Below, piece after piece: positions 34,477 to 44,200 of a DNA stretch of 50,637 nt (the stretch's first letter is position 1; the number at the start of each line of letters is the position of its first letter). The stretch covers positions 1 to 50,637 of the forward strand of contig VBGR01000050.1 of the NCBI GenBank assembly GCA_005880695.1. The letters are read 5' to 3'. The notes beneath the pieces were generated by a model. It did no database searches. It had not been told where the DNA came from and was given only the letters and a program-made list of their open reading frames with translations. The position numbers and the translations under genes are program-made. The DNA comes from Chloroflexota bacterium (GTDB taxonomy: Bacteria; Chloroflexota; Dormibacteria; Dormibacterales; Dormibacteraceae).

Positions 34477-36350
34477 AGACCGCCCGCCTGACCATGTCCC
34501 AGGCCCTGCTGCGCTTCCTCGCCGCCCAGAGCGTGGAGCGGGACGGGATCGAGCAGCAGTTCTTCGCCGGCTGCTTCGGCATCTTCGGGCACGGCAACGT
34601 GGCAGGTCTCGGCCAAGCCCTCTATGAGAGCCCGGAGCTGCTCCGCTACCGCCTCGCCCGCAACGAGCAGGCGATGGTCCACACCGCGAGCGGTTTCGCT
34701 CGCATGCGCAACCGGCTGCAGACCTTCGCCTGCACCAGCTCGGTGGGCCCGGGCGCCACGAACATGGTGACCGGAGCCGCCCTGGCCACCATCAACCGGC
34801 TGCCGGTCCTGCTCCTGCCGGGGGACGTCTTCGCCTCCCGCCGGCCCGACCCGGTCCTGCAGCAGCTGGAGGTGCCCTGGCGGGGGGAGGTCTCGGTCAA
34901 CGACTGCTTCCAGCCCGTGAGCCGCTATTGGGATCGCATCACGCGGCCGGAGCAGGTGGTGCCCGCGGCTCTCGCCGCGATGCGCGTCCTGACCGACCAG
35001 GCCGAGACGGGGGCGGTAACCCTGGCCCTGCCGCAGGACGTCCAGGCCGAAGCCTTCGACTACCCGCTCGAGTTCCTGGAGCCGCGGGTCTGGCGCCTGG
35101 CCCGGCCCCGGCCCGAGCCGCGCGTCCTGGACGAAGCGGCCGCTCTCCTGAGATCGGCCAGGCGGCCACTGCTGATCGCGGGCGGCGGCGTCATCTACTC
35201 CGAGGCCGCTGAGCTGCTCGCGACGCTGGCGGCACGGACCGGCCTCCCGGTGGGGGAGACCCAGGCCGGCAAGGGCTCGCTGCCTTGGGACCATCCCGCC
35301 GCGATGGGCGCGGTCGGAGCGACCGGAGGCCTGGCGGCCAACCGCCTGGCGGCGGCGGCTGACCTGGTGGTCGGCGTCGGAACCCGCTGGACCGACTTCA
35401 CGACCGCCTCCGGGAGCGCCTTTCGGGCGGACGGCGTGCGGTTCGTCAACATCAACATCGCCGCCTTCGACGCCGACAAGCTGGGCGGCCTGGCGCTGGT
35501 CGGCGACGCGCGCGCCACGCTGGAAGAGCTTGACCGGCGGCTGGCGGATTGGACCGTCAGCGCTGCCTACCGCGAGGAGTCGCAGCGGCTGCGCCAGGAC
35601 TGGCAGGCGGAGGTCTCGCGCCTCTTTGAGCTCGGCCACAGCCCCCTGCCGGCCCAGAGCGAAGTGTTGGGCGCCCTGAACGAGCTGGCCCAGCCGCGTG
35701 ACGTCGTGGTCTGCGCCGCGGGCTCGCTGCCGGGGGACCTCCACAAGCTCTGGCGCACGCGCGATCCCAAGAGCTACCACGTGGAGTACGGCTACTCCAC
35801 GATGGGCTACGAGATCGCCGGCGGCCTGGGCGTCAAGCTTGCCGACCCCACCCGGGAGGTCTTCGTCCTGGTCGGCGACGGCTCCTTCCTGATGATGGCG
35901 CAGGAGATCGTGACCTCCATCCAGGAAGAGTTGAAGCTGACCATCGTCCTGGTCGACAACCAGGGCTTCAGCTCGATCGGCTCCCTTTCGCGCTCGCTTG
36001 GGACCGCTGGCTTTGGAACGCGTTATCTGAAGAGCAAGGACGGTCGCGTGCCGGACGATTCCGAGCCGGACGGCACGCCGCTCGCGGTCGACCTGGCCCA
36101 GAGCGCCCAGGGTCTGGGAGCGCACGTCATCCGGGCCAGAGGTGTCGACGGGCTGCGCGACGCGCTGCTGGCCGCCCGGACGCTGGAAAGCACCGTGGTT
36201 GTGCACATCCAGACCGACCGCTACCAGGGTGTGCCGGACTACGAGAGCTGGTGGGACGTACCCGTCGCCGAGGTCTCCAACACGGCCGCCGTACAGGAAG
36301 CGCGGCGGCGCTACGAGGAGGCGGGGAAGGCGCGGCGCTGGCACCTATGA
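34473..36350 (+). CDS. iolD: 3D-(3,5/4)-trihydroxycyclohexane-1,2-dione hydrolase (ThDP enzyme)
   Basis: IolD opens the cyclohexane ring to 5-deoxy-glucuronate using thiamine diphosphate. The 625-residue protein shows the three ThDP-enzyme domains. The catalytic Glu65 is in LARNEQAMVHTASGFAR, with IolD-typical NMVTGAALATINRLPVLLLPGDVF and NDCFQPVSRYWDRI. The ThDP/Mg motif begins VGDGSF (Gly468-Asp469-Gly470) and ends near LVDNQGF. MGYEIAGGLGVKLA precedes it. GTG 34473 gives the expected N-terminus (MKTARLTMSQALLRFLAAQ) and overlaps the aldolase gene by GTGA; iolB overlaps its stop by ATGA. Confidence 0.95.
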   Translation: MKTARLTMSQALLRFLAAQSVERDGIEQQFFAGCFGIFGHGNVAGLGQALYESPELLRYRLARNEQAMVHTASGFARMRNRLQTFACTSSVGPGATNMVTGAALATINRLPVLLLPGDVFASRRPDPVLQQLEVPWRGEVSVNDCFQPVSRYWDRITRPEQVVPAALAAMRVLTDQAETGAVTLALPQDVQAEAFDYPLEFLEPRVWRLARPRPEPRVLDEAAALLRSARRPLLIAGGGVIYSEAAELLATLAARTGLPVGETQAGKGSLPWDHPAAMGAVGATGGLAANRLAAAADLVVGVGTRWTDFTTASGSAFRADGVRFVNINIAAFDADKLGGLALVGDARATLEELDRRLADWTVSAAYREESQRLRQDWQAEVSRLFELGHSPLPAQSEVLGALNELAQPRDVVVCAAGSLPGDLHKLWRTRDPKSYHVEYGYSTMGYEIAGGLGVKLADPTREVFVLVGDGSFLMMAQEIVTSIQEELKLTIVLVDNQGFSSIGSLSRSLGTAGFGTRYLKSKDGRVPDDSEPDGTPLAVDLAQSAQGLGAHVIRARGVDGLRDALLAARTLESTVVVHIQTDRYQGVPDYESWWDVPVAEVSNTAAVQEARRRYEEAGKARRWHL

Positions 36351-37144
36351 GCCTGTTGGTATCGAGCACCGCGCCGGCCGCCGATGGCTGCCTGGTGCGG
36401 GTGACGCCCGAATCGGCCGGCTGGCGCTATGTCGGATTCGAAGCTTACCGGCTGCATCGGGGAGCCCGGCTCGAACGGGAGACCGGGAGCCGCGAGCTCT
36501 GCCTTGTCTTCCTGAGCGGCCGCGCCGCGGTTGCCGCCGCCGGGGTGAAGTGGCCAGAAGTCGGCGGCCGGGAGAGCGTCTTCGAAGGACTCCCGCACTC
36601 GGTCTACCTGCCGCCTGGAACTACGTTTGCGGTGGAGGCGGTCTCGGCCGAGCTCGAGATCGCTCTCTGCTGGGCTCCCGCGGAAACGGGGAGCGAGCCG
36701 GTCCTGATCGCACCTGGCGACTGCCGCGTGGAGCGACGCGGTAGCGGCGTCACCGAGCGCGAGGTCCGCAACATCCTGATGGAGGAGCGCCCGGCCGAAT
36801 CGCTGCTGGTCACCGAGGTCATCACCCCCGGCGGCCACTGGTCGAGCTACCCGCCGCACAAGCACGATACCGACGACCTGCCTCGGGAGGCCTACCTGGA
36901 GGAGACCTACTACCACCGGACGCAGCGCCCCGAAGGCGTCGCCGTCCAGCTCCTCTACACGGAGGACCGCGACCTGGACGAGGCGCTCCGGGTCGGCGAC
37001 GGTGACACGGTCCTCGTCCCGCGCGGCTATCACCCGGTCTCGGCGGGCCCCGGCTACGACCTCTATTACCTGAATGTGATGGCCGGACCGGTGCGGACCT
37101 GGCGCGTCACCTATGACCCCCACCACGCCTGGCAGCTGGCCTGA
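36347..37144 (+). CDS. iolB: 5-deoxy-glucuronate isomerase
   Basis: IolB is a bicupin that isomerises 5-deoxy-glucuronate to 2-deoxy-5-keto-gluconate. This 265-residue copy has VGFEAYRLHRGARLE in the first cupin. The second cupin carries the metal-binding set GGHWSSYPPHKHD (His residues), then EAYLEETYYHRTQRPEG, GDTVLVPRGYHPVSAGPGYDLYYLNVMAG. ATG 36347 is in an ATGA overlap with iolD. It is the last gene of the iol operon and converges on the MFS gene at a hairpin. The malonate-semialdehyde dehydrogenase (iolA) and an iol regulator are not in this window. Confidence 0.94.
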   Translation: MSLLVSSTAPAADGCLVRVTPESAGWRYVGFEAYRLHRGARLERETGSRELCLVFLSGRAAVAAAGVKWPEVGGRESVFEGLPHSVYLPPGTTFAVEAVSAELEIALCWAPAETGSEPVLIAPGDCRVERRGSGVTEREVRNILMEERPAESLLVTEVITPGGHWSSYPPHKHDTDDLPREAYLEETYYHRTQRPEGVAVQLLYTEDRDLDEALRVGDGDTVLVPRGYHPVSAGPGYDLYYLNVMAGPVRTWRVTYDPHHAWQLA

Positions 37145-37160
37145 AATCAGGAGGCCAGCT
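37134..37160. terminator. Candidate bidirectional terminator hairpin between iolB and the MFS gene
   Basis: AGCTGGCC (37134-37141) and GGCCAGCT (37153-37160) form an 8-base-pair stem. Inside it, TGA/TCA can extend pairing around a small AA centre. The repeat spans both convergent stop codons (37144 plus, 37147 minus). No T-run follows on either side, so it may act with Rho or as a 3' end stabiliser. Confidence 0.4.
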
Positions 37161-38349
37161 CGCGCACGGTCCGGCTGCCCGCTGCGACGCCAGCCGCGAC
37201 CAGCATCGCGATGCCCGCGCAGGCGAACGCCAGCGGCAGGCTGAAACTGGCGAGAGCGCCCATCGCGAGGAACGACAGCGGCGCCAGTGACTGTCTGGGC
37301 AGCTCCACGAGACTCATGACGCGGCCCAGCAGGTCCGGGCTCGACCGGCGCTGGATCCAGGTGGGCAGCGCGACGTCTGAGGAATAGGCCACACCGAAAG
37401 CCAGCACGGCAAGCATGGCCGCGGCCGCCCAGAACGTGGGCAGCAGGCCGAGCGCGATGAAGGCGGCGCCCTCGGCGAACGCGATCCCGATGATCAGCAC
37501 GCCCCAGCGGCGCGGCAGGCCGGTCAACCCGGCGCTCAGCACTCCGAGCAGCTGGCCGAGACCCCAGGCGCCCAGCATCGCTCCCAGGGCGACCGAACCT
37601 TCCGGGAAGCGGTGGCGCGCGAGCGCGGGCAGGCCCACCGCGAAGACGCCGTTGTAGGTCAAGGACGCGGCCGAGATGAGGAGGAGCACGACCCTCAGCT
37701 CCCGATCTGCGAAGGCGTAGGCGAGGCCCTGTCTCAAGTCCGACCAGAGGCTGCTTGCCTTCCGCTCAGGGCTGCCTGCGGCGCTGCCCGCGGGAATCAA
37801 CCCGGCCGCCGCGGCAAAGAACGACAGGCTGTTGAGAAGAAACGCTCCGGCGGTGCCGGCCAGCGCGACAAGAACGCCCCCGACCGCAGGCCCGACCAGC
37901 ATGGCCACCTGTTCGCTGGTGCTGACCAGGGCGTTGGCGCGGGGCAGCTCGGTTTTCTGCACCAGGACGGCCGGGATCGCGGCCGCGGCGGGATAGAAGA
38001 AGGCGTCGGCGACTCCGAAAGCGAACTCGATGACATAGAGCTGCCAGAGGCGGATCCACCCCCCGATGACCAGCGCGACCAGGAGGCCGACGAGGAGACC
38101 TCTCGCCAGGTTCGAAGCCAGCATGAGGACGCGGGCGGAGAGTCGGTCGCTGGTCGCTCCGCCGACCAGGAGCAGCAGTGCCCGCGGCACCGCGCCCGCG
38201 GCCAGGACTGCGCCGAGGGTGAGAGGCGACCCCGTCAGGGTGAGGACGAGCCAGGCCATGGCGATCTCGTGGACGCGATCGCCAAGCATGGAAACCGTCT
38301 CTCCGGCCCACACCCAGCGGAAGGCGCCCGACTGCAGCAACCGCATCAC
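37147..38349 (-). CDS. MFS transporter (EntS/MFS_3-like)
   Basis: This 400-residue major facilitator has 12 predicted helices. FRWVWAGETVSMLGDRVHEIAMAWLVLTLTGSPLTLG and the loop GGATSDRLSARVLML (motif A-like G..SDR) place it in the enterobactin-exporter-like/MFS_3 group rather than the sugar-proton symporters such as IolT. An exporter of a small metabolite is the best guess. It is the last gene of the minus-strand operon that starts with the second GH38 gene, 13 bases after the aldo/keto reductase. The start is ATG 38349 or the adjacent ATG 38346. Confidence 0.85.
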   Translation of the reverse strand: MMRLLQSGAFRWVWAGETVSMLGDRVHEIAMAWLVLTLTGSPLTLGAVLAAGAVPRALLLLVGGATSDRLSARVLMLASNLARGLLVGLLVALVIGGWIRLWQLYVIEFAFGVADAFFYPAAAAIPAVLVQKTELPRANALVSTSEQVAMLVGPAVGGVLVALAGTAGAFLLNSLSFFAAAAGLIPAGSAAGSPERKASSLWSDLRQGLAYAFADRELRVVLLLISAASLTYNGVFAVGLPALARHRFPEGSVALGAMLGAWGLGQLLGVLSAGLTGLPRRWGVLIIGIAFAEGAAFIALGLLPTFWAAAAMLAVLAFGVAYSSDVALPTWIQRRSSPDLLGRVMSLVELPRQSLAPLSFLAMGALASFSLPLAFACAGIAMLVAAGVAAGSRTVRELAS

Positions 38350-38362
38350 GGCCGGACGCCGG

Positions 38363-39391
38363 CTAGAGCAGGCGGCGCCGCTCGGCGGTGCCTTCCGCCA
38401 GCACCCGGTACGGATAGTCCGGGGTGACCGGGGCGCTCACGTCGTCGAGGTGCGCGCGCTGTTCCTCGTCCAGCGTCACCTCGGTCGCCCCAAGGTTGTC
38501 GCGCAGCTGTTCAACCCGGCGGGCGCCGAGGATCGGTGCCGCCACTCCCGGCCGGTCCGCCAGCCAGCGCAGTGCGACGCGCGCGGGCGGAACTCCCAAT
38601 TGCGTGGCGATCGCCTGCACCGCCTCCACGATCCGCCAGGTCCGCTCGGTGTTGCGCCGGTCATAAGCCTCGACGCCTCGGTTGGGATCCTCGCCCAGCC
38701 GGGTCGCGCCGGTCGGCGCGGTGTCACGGCTGTACTTGCCGGAGAGCCAGCCCTGGGCGAGAGGACCCCAAGGCAGGATGGAGAGTCCCTCCTCCAAACA
38801 GACCGGGACCAGCTCCCACTCGATCTCGCGGGCCAGCATGCTGTACTGCGGCTGCAGCGAAACCGGGACCGAGAGACCGGCCTGGCGGGCCAGGAGCACG
38901 CTGCGCTCGAGCTGCCAGCCAGAGAAGTTGGACACGCCGATGTAGCGGACCTTGCCCGAGCGGACGAGCTGGTCGAATGCCGCCAGCGTTTCTTCGATGG
39001 GCGTGGCCGGGTCCCAGGAGTGGGCCTGGTAGAGGTCGATGTGGTCGGTCTGCAGCCGGCGCAGGCTGCCCTCGCAGGCGCGCACGATCCAGTGGCGGGA
39101 AAGGCCTTCAGCGTTCCCGGACGGATCCATCCGGCCGCGGCACTTGGTGGCGAGGACTATCGAGTCACGCTTCTCGGGGTGGCGCTTGAGCCAGCGCCCG
39201 ATCATCTCTTCCGAGGTGCCCTTCGGACCCGGCGGCGGATAGACGTCGGCGGTGTCGACGAGGTTGCCACCGGCTTCGATGTAGTGGTCAAGGAGCGCCA
39301 TCGCCGCCGGTTCGTCGGCTTCCTGTCCGAAGGTCATCGTGCCGAGGGCGAACTCCGAGACGAGGAGCCCGGTCCGGCCCAGCAGGCGCAT
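38363..39391 (-). CDS. Aldo/keto reductase
   Basis: This 342-residue AKR has the catalytic tetrad Asp46 and Tyr51 (LVDTADVYPP), Lys83 (ATKCRG) and His124 (YQAHSWD). The cofactor region is SVPVSLQPQYSML and GPLAQGWLSGKYS. It likely reduces or oxidises a sugar-derived carbonyl with NADP(H), as in YajO/Tas-type members. ATG 39391 (MRLLGRTGLLVSEFALGTMTFG) is the family start; TTG 39397 is an alternative adding two residues. It follows the TIM-barrel isomerase gene by eight bases in the mannosidase-headed operon. Confidence 0.9.
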   Translation of the reverse strand: MRLLGRTGLLVSEFALGTMTFGQEADEPAAMALLDHYIEAGGNLVDTADVYPPPGPKGTSEEMIGRWLKRHPEKRDSIVLATKCRGRMDPSGNAEGLSRHWIVRACEGSLRRLQTDHIDLYQAHSWDPATPIEETLAAFDQLVRSGKVRYIGVSNFSGWQLERSVLLARQAGLSVPVSLQPQYSMLAREIEWELVPVCLEEGLSILPWGPLAQGWLSGKYSRDTAPTGATRLGEDPNRGVEAYDRRNTERTWRIVEAVQAIATQLGVPPARVALRWLADRPGVAAPILGARRVEQLRDNLGATEVTLDEEQRAHLDDVSAPVTPDYPYRVLAEGTAERRRLL

Positions 39392-39399
39392 CCGCAATT

Positions 39400-40155
39400 T
39401 CAGCCCTCCTCCGTCAACTTCGCCAGGTTCCGGTAGCTGATGGCCAGGCTCTCCAGCGGGTCGCGCCGGCACTCGTCCTGCTCGACGATCAGCCATTCCG
39501 TCCCGGCCTCCCGGCAGGCGCTCAGGATGTCGACCCAATCCAGGTTGCCTTCACCGACCTCCGCCATGATCGGCTGGTCCTTGTCGACCGCCATGTCCTT
39601 CAAGTGAATGACGGGCAGTCTGCCCTTGAGCCGCCGGATCCAGGCGGCCGGGCTGGCTCCGCCGTACTGGAGCCAGTAGGTGTCCAGCTCGGCTTGCAGC
39701 GACTCGGCCGCCGTCTCGGCAAAGAGGGTTTCCAGCCAGGTCCGACCGCCGGACCGCTCCAGCTCGAAGCTGTGGTTGTGGTAGCTCAACTGGAGACCGG
39801 AAGGCCGCAGGCCGCGCGCCAGCTCGACCACTTCGGCCGCGAATCGCCGGTAGCCTGCCTCCGACCGGTACTCGGCCGGGAGGCTGGGCAGGACGACGTG
39901 CCGGCAGCCCCATTCCTGGCACTGGGCTGCCACACCGGCGAGGTCGCCTTTCAGGCTGTCGAGCGAGACGTGCATCGCGCAAGCGGTCAGGCCCGCTCGG
40001 GCCCGCTCTGCTGCGAACCGCTCGGCAGTCTTCGGTCCCAGCCCCGCGACCTCGACCGCCTCGTAGCCGATCTCCCGGAGTCGGCCGAGAACGCCGCCCA
40101 GGCGAGACGGATCTTGGAGCTGGTCGCGCACCGTATAGAGCTGGGCCGCGATCAG
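39400..40155 (-). CDS. Sugar phosphate isomerase/epimerase-like TIM barrel protein
   Basis: This 251-residue xylose-isomerase-like TIM barrel has LQLSYHNHSFELE, AELDTYWLQYGG, VIHLKDMAVDK and WLIVEQDECRRDPLES, supplying the usual Glu/Asp/His metal ligands. The first strand of this family reads xQLYTVRD. Here LIAAQLYTVRDQL is encoded only if translation begins at CTG 40155, in a CTGA overlap with the oxidoreductase stop. The nearest standard codon (GTG 40131) would delete that strand. Pairing with a Gfo/Idh enzyme recalls pathways in which a C3-oxidised sugar or glycoside is isomerised or eliminated; substrate unknown. Confidence 0.85.
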   Translation of the reverse strand: MIAAQLYTVRDQLQDPSRLGGVLGRLREIGYEAVEVAGLGPKTAERFAAERARAGLTACAMHVSLDSLKGDLAGVAAQCQEWGCRHVVLPSLPAEYRSEAGYRRFAAEVVELARGLRPSGLQLSYHNHSFELERSGGRTWLETLFAETAAESLQAELDTYWLQYGGASPAAWIRRLKGRLPVIHLKDMAVDKDQPIMAEVGEGNLDWVDILSACREAGTEWLIVEQDECRRDPLESLAISYRNLAKLTEEG

Positions 40156-41267
40156 GTCGCCACCTCGAGGCCGGTCTCGAGAGGCAGCAGTGGCGGCCGG
40201 CGGCAGCTGCTCTGGACCTCGACCTGGCGGCCGCTGGAGCTGGATTCCAGGATCGACTCCATCACGTCGAGCACGTGGTAGGCGAGCTCGCCCGAGAGTC
40301 GGGGTTGCCGTCCCTCTCGAATGGCGTGGGCTGTCTCGGACACTCCCAGGCCGCGGCAGTTGCCGCAGACGTCGGTGTGGCTGTAGCGCAAGGGCACGTC
40401 CTGCCAGCCGGCTCCGTCCTCGCTGCGCCGGAGCCGGACCGGGCCGGAGAACGTGTTGGGGTCGGGCACGCCCAGGATCCCCTGGGTGCAGTAGAGCTGC
40501 AGGTTGGGGAGGTCGGCTCCCCAGATCCCATAGCTGGTGACCAACGTTGCCTGGGCGCCGCTTTCGAACTCCAGCAGCCCCGCCACAAAGGTGGGCGTGG
40601 TGACCTTGAAGACCTCCCCCTGGCGAGGTCCCTTGTCCGCCCGGCGCTCAGGGTAGAGGATGCGCGCCTGGCCGCTGACCCGGCGCACCGGACCCAGGAG
40701 GCAGACCAGCGTGGTCACGTAATAGGGTCCGACGTCGAGCAGTGGTCCGCCGCCCGGCTCGTAGAAGAAGGCAGGGTTCGGGTGCCAGTTCTCGGGGCCG
40801 CGGTTCAACATGAAAGCTGAGGCGGCGAGGGGTTCGCCGAGGCTACCCTCCTCGAGCAGCAAGAGGCAGGTCTGGATGCCCGCCCCAAGCACTGTGTCAG
40901 GAGCGCAGGCGAGAGTCAGGCCGGCGGCCGAGGCGGCCTCCAGAAGTCGCCGGCCGTCCTCCGCGGAAGTGGCCAACGGCTTCTCCGTGTGGACGTGCTT
41001 GCCGCCTTGAAGAGCCGCCAGGCTGATCGCGGCATGCGCGTTCGGAATCGTCAGGTTGACCACCAGCTCGACCTCTGGGTCGACGATCAGGTCCTCCACG
41101 CTCATGGCGCGGGGTAGCCCAAACTCCAAGGCTCTGGCCCGGGCGCGCTCCGGCACCTGGTCGGCACAGGCCACTACCTCCAGGACAGGCGAGGCGGTCA
41201 TGTTCTTCAAGTAGGGCTGGCTGACGGTCCCGCAGCCAACGACGCCGACTCTGACGGGGCTCGTCAC
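40152..41267 (-). CDS. Gfo/Idh/MocA family oxidoreductase
   Basis: This 371-residue NAD(P)-dependent sugar oxidoreductase has the Rossmann loop VGVVGCGTVSQPYL (about residues 7-20) and HVHTEKPLATSAEDGRRLL with the catalytic-motif Lys. The C-terminal beta-sheet domain has FFYEPGGGPLLDVGPYYVTTLVCLLGPVRRVSG. It differs from the IolG-like copy, lacking the GG.f.D..iHDfD segment, so a different substrate is likely, perhaps a hexose or glycoside released by the upstream mannosidase. GTG 41267 overlaps the GH38 stop by GTGA; its own stop overlaps the isomerase gene (CTGA). Confidence 0.9.
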   Translation of the reverse strand: MTSPVRVGVVGCGTVSQPYLKNMTASPVLEVVACADQVPERARARALEFGLPRAMSVEDLIVDPEVELVVNLTIPNAHAAISLAALQGGKHVHTEKPLATSAEDGRRLLEAASAAGLTLACAPDTVLGAGIQTCLLLLEEGSLGEPLAASAFMLNRGPENWHPNPAFFYEPGGGPLLDVGPYYVTTLVCLLGPVRRVSGQARILYPERRADKGPRQGEVFKVTTPTFVAGLLEFESGAQATLVTSYGIWGADLPNLQLYCTQGILGVPDPNTFSGPVRLRRSEDGAGWQDVPLRYSHTDVCGNCRGLGVSETAHAIREGRQPRLSGELAYHVLDVMESILESSSSGRQVEVQSSCRRPPLLPLETGLEVAT

Positions 41268-44200
41268 GCCCGCGCCGGAACGACGATCGTGGCCACCTGC
41301 CAGGGGCGCATGGGCAGCCGCAGGCGGCCGTCTCGGAGCGGCAGCTCTTCGAGGAGGTCCTCCGTGATCGTGGCCTGGAAGGCGCGCTGGTTCGCCGGCA
41401 GTCCTTCGACCACGGCTTCCCCGGGCCGGCCGAAAGTCTCCTGGAGACGGAGGACCACGCCCCGGCCGTTCTGGGCCGGCTTGAGCGCGGCGAGCTGGAC
41501 GTTCGGGCTGCCCGCCAGCCGGGGGCGCCAGCTCTGTCGCTGCCGCGAGGTACTTCCCGGTCTCGCCGAGGGCAGGTGCGGCAGCAGGGGCTGGTTGAAT
41601 TCGGCTGCCTGGCGGGGGATGCCGGCTTCCCGCCAGTCCCCCGGGTGGGGCACCAGGCTGTAGCGCAGCCGGTGAGTCCCGAAGTCGGAGGCCGGGTCGG
41701 GGTCGAAGGCGCTGCGGACCAGAGTCAGGCGGAGGCGGCCGCCCAGGGCGTCGTGACCGTGGCGGCCGTCGTTGAGCAGGGCGAGACCGTACTCGCTGCC
41801 GCCCACGTCAGCCCAGCGCAGGGCAGGCACCTCCTGGCCGTCGGCCGGCCGCCGCGCAGCTCCCGAGGGGCTTTCGTACCAGGCTTCGGTCTCGGGCAGG
41901 CGGGCATTGAAGGCCACCTTCAGATTCGGTATTCCAGTCTCGGGACCGGATGGCTCCTGCCAGTCGAGGACCGTCTCGAAGTCAATCCTCGGGAGCTGGT
42001 TGTAGAGGACGATGAGCTGCTCGATCCGAGAATTTCGAAAGGCGCGCTCGACCTTGACCACAGAGCGCACGGGTCCGGTTTCAACCACCTCGGTGACAGC
42101 TCCATCGAGAAGCGAGGATTCGCTGATCACCTCGTCCAGGTGCCAGGCCGACATCGGGTGGATGCGCTCCTCCAGCAGCTGGTGGACGTTCAAGGCCAGG
42201 TCGAAGCGGGCGGTGTCCAGGTAGTCGCTGCCGCGACGGGTCCCGAAGCCGACCAGCTGGCGGCCGACGCGCTTGTCGAGGAGCGAAACGATGGCCCCTG
42301 ACGGCCGGTGGATGCGGACCTTGAAGGACTCGGTCTCGGCGGTGATATAGAGCAGCTCTGCTTCGATCTCCAGGGGCGAGGGCGGATCCTGGTCCGGCAG
42401 CACCTTGTAGGCAACGCTGGCGAAGGCGGGCACCCGGGCGAGGAAAGCCAAGCCCTGCGGGGTCCACTGTCCGGGAGTCGAGCCGCCTTCGGACGAGACC
42501 AGCCGGACCGCGCCTCGTCGAGCTCGCTTCAAAGGCACCAGGACGACCTCTTCCCGGTCCCAGCCGAGCGGGTTGGTGACGCTGAACTCGACGCCGGCCG
42601 CCCGGCTCTGGAGCCTGGCCAGGCCGCGGTCGATCACCCCGCGGGCGGCGGACTGCGCGGCGGCGAGGTCTTCGGCGTTCGCCTCGTAGGCCGCGTGGAC
42701 CGACGACCCGCAGAAGATGTCGTGGAACTGGTTGAAGAGCACCAGACGCCAGGCCTCGCCGAGCCGTTCCCGCTCGTCCAGGCCGGCCAGCGCGGCCAGC
42801 GTCTCAGCCGTGGCCAGCAGGTTCTCGGCTTGCCGGTTGCCCTGCTTGGCTTCCACATGCGTCGTGTAGCAGCCCTCGAAGATCGTGTTCAGCTCACCTT
42901 TGTGAACCGGGAAGGCGGCGGCACTCGCCAGGACCTCGTCGGCGTAGGCGCCGAGCGTGCTGCAGCGAGCCTCGGGCAGGCCGGGCACCGTCTCGAACCT
43001 GCGCAGCGCGTCCAGGCCCTCTCGGGTCGGCCCACCGCCATGGTCTCCCACGCCATGGAAGAGGAGAGCGGCCTCCTGCCCATGGCGATGGGCGCGGAGC
43101 GCGGCCTGGGCGACGGAGCCGGCGGTGATCAGCCCGTTGTAGCTGGGCGTGGAGAGCGCCAGGAGCCGGGTGCCGTCGTCACCTTCCCACCAATACGCCG
43201 GCCAGAGGTCCTGGCCGCCCGGGTTGCAGCGGTGGTGGTAGTAACACTTCGCGCCGGCCGAAGCCGCCAGCTGCGGGATGTTGCCGCCGTGTCCGAAGGT
43301 GTCCGGAGCCAGGAAGACGTTGGGGCTCCGGCCGAAGTGCCGGCGGGTGTAGGCGACGCCTTCGGTCAGGTGGTGGGCCAGCGACTCGCCCGAAACCATG
43401 TTCAGGTCGCTCTCCACCCACTGCATCGTGGCTGGCTCCCAACGCCCGGCTTGGATCTGCTCGCGCAGCTTCGCGAAGAGGGCCGGCGCCTCCTTCCTGA
43501 TCACTTCATAGGTCGCGGGCTGGCTGTGGGTGAACGTCAGCTCCGGGTAGTCGTCCATCAGCGCCAGGATGGAAGCGAAGTCGCGTTTGATCACCTCGAG
43601 CGTGTCGGGCCAGGTCCAGAGCCAGTTCATGTCGATGTGGCTGTGCCCGATCACATGGACGCGCAGCCGGCGCACGCGCTCCGACAGGCCCGCCAGTGCT
43701 GAGGCCATCGCTTCCAGGAGCCCAGCCACCCCCGGGTCTCCGGCGTGCTCCAGGTCCGCTTCGATCACGAGCTTGGCGACCGCTTCGGCGGCCGCCTGTT
43801 CCTTCGGACTGGTGGCCACTTCGGCGGCCAGCGCGAGCTGCGACCAGGCCACGTCGAGTAGCTCGAAGCGGTGGCGGAGCCCCGGCGTGCTGAAGCGCAG
43901 CCGCAGCCAGGGCCAGCTCGCGGAGCTGGGCACCTTGACCCGGAGCATGAGCTCGCCGTTCTCGCCTTCCTTGAGGCGGGGCACCGCCCGGACCAGCGCG
44001 GGACCGGGGGCGACCTCGGGCAGCGGGTCGGTGAAGATTGTGGTGCCTTCGTATTCGAGCTCCAGCGGGTAGATGCTGTCGAGCACAACGTCGAGGGGCT
44101 CGCCGTGCAGCTGGACGCCCTCGACAATTGCGGGCACGCGCAGCCGGGAGCGCAGCTCGAGAACCTGGCCCGGCTCCAGCACCAGCTCTCCGAACTCGCC

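Noticed and set aside
37147..38349. MFS gene as the inositol permease (IolT)
   Set aside because: Its length and motifs fit the EntS/MFS_3 exporter-like group, not the sugar-proton symporter family with its PESPR/PETKG motifs.
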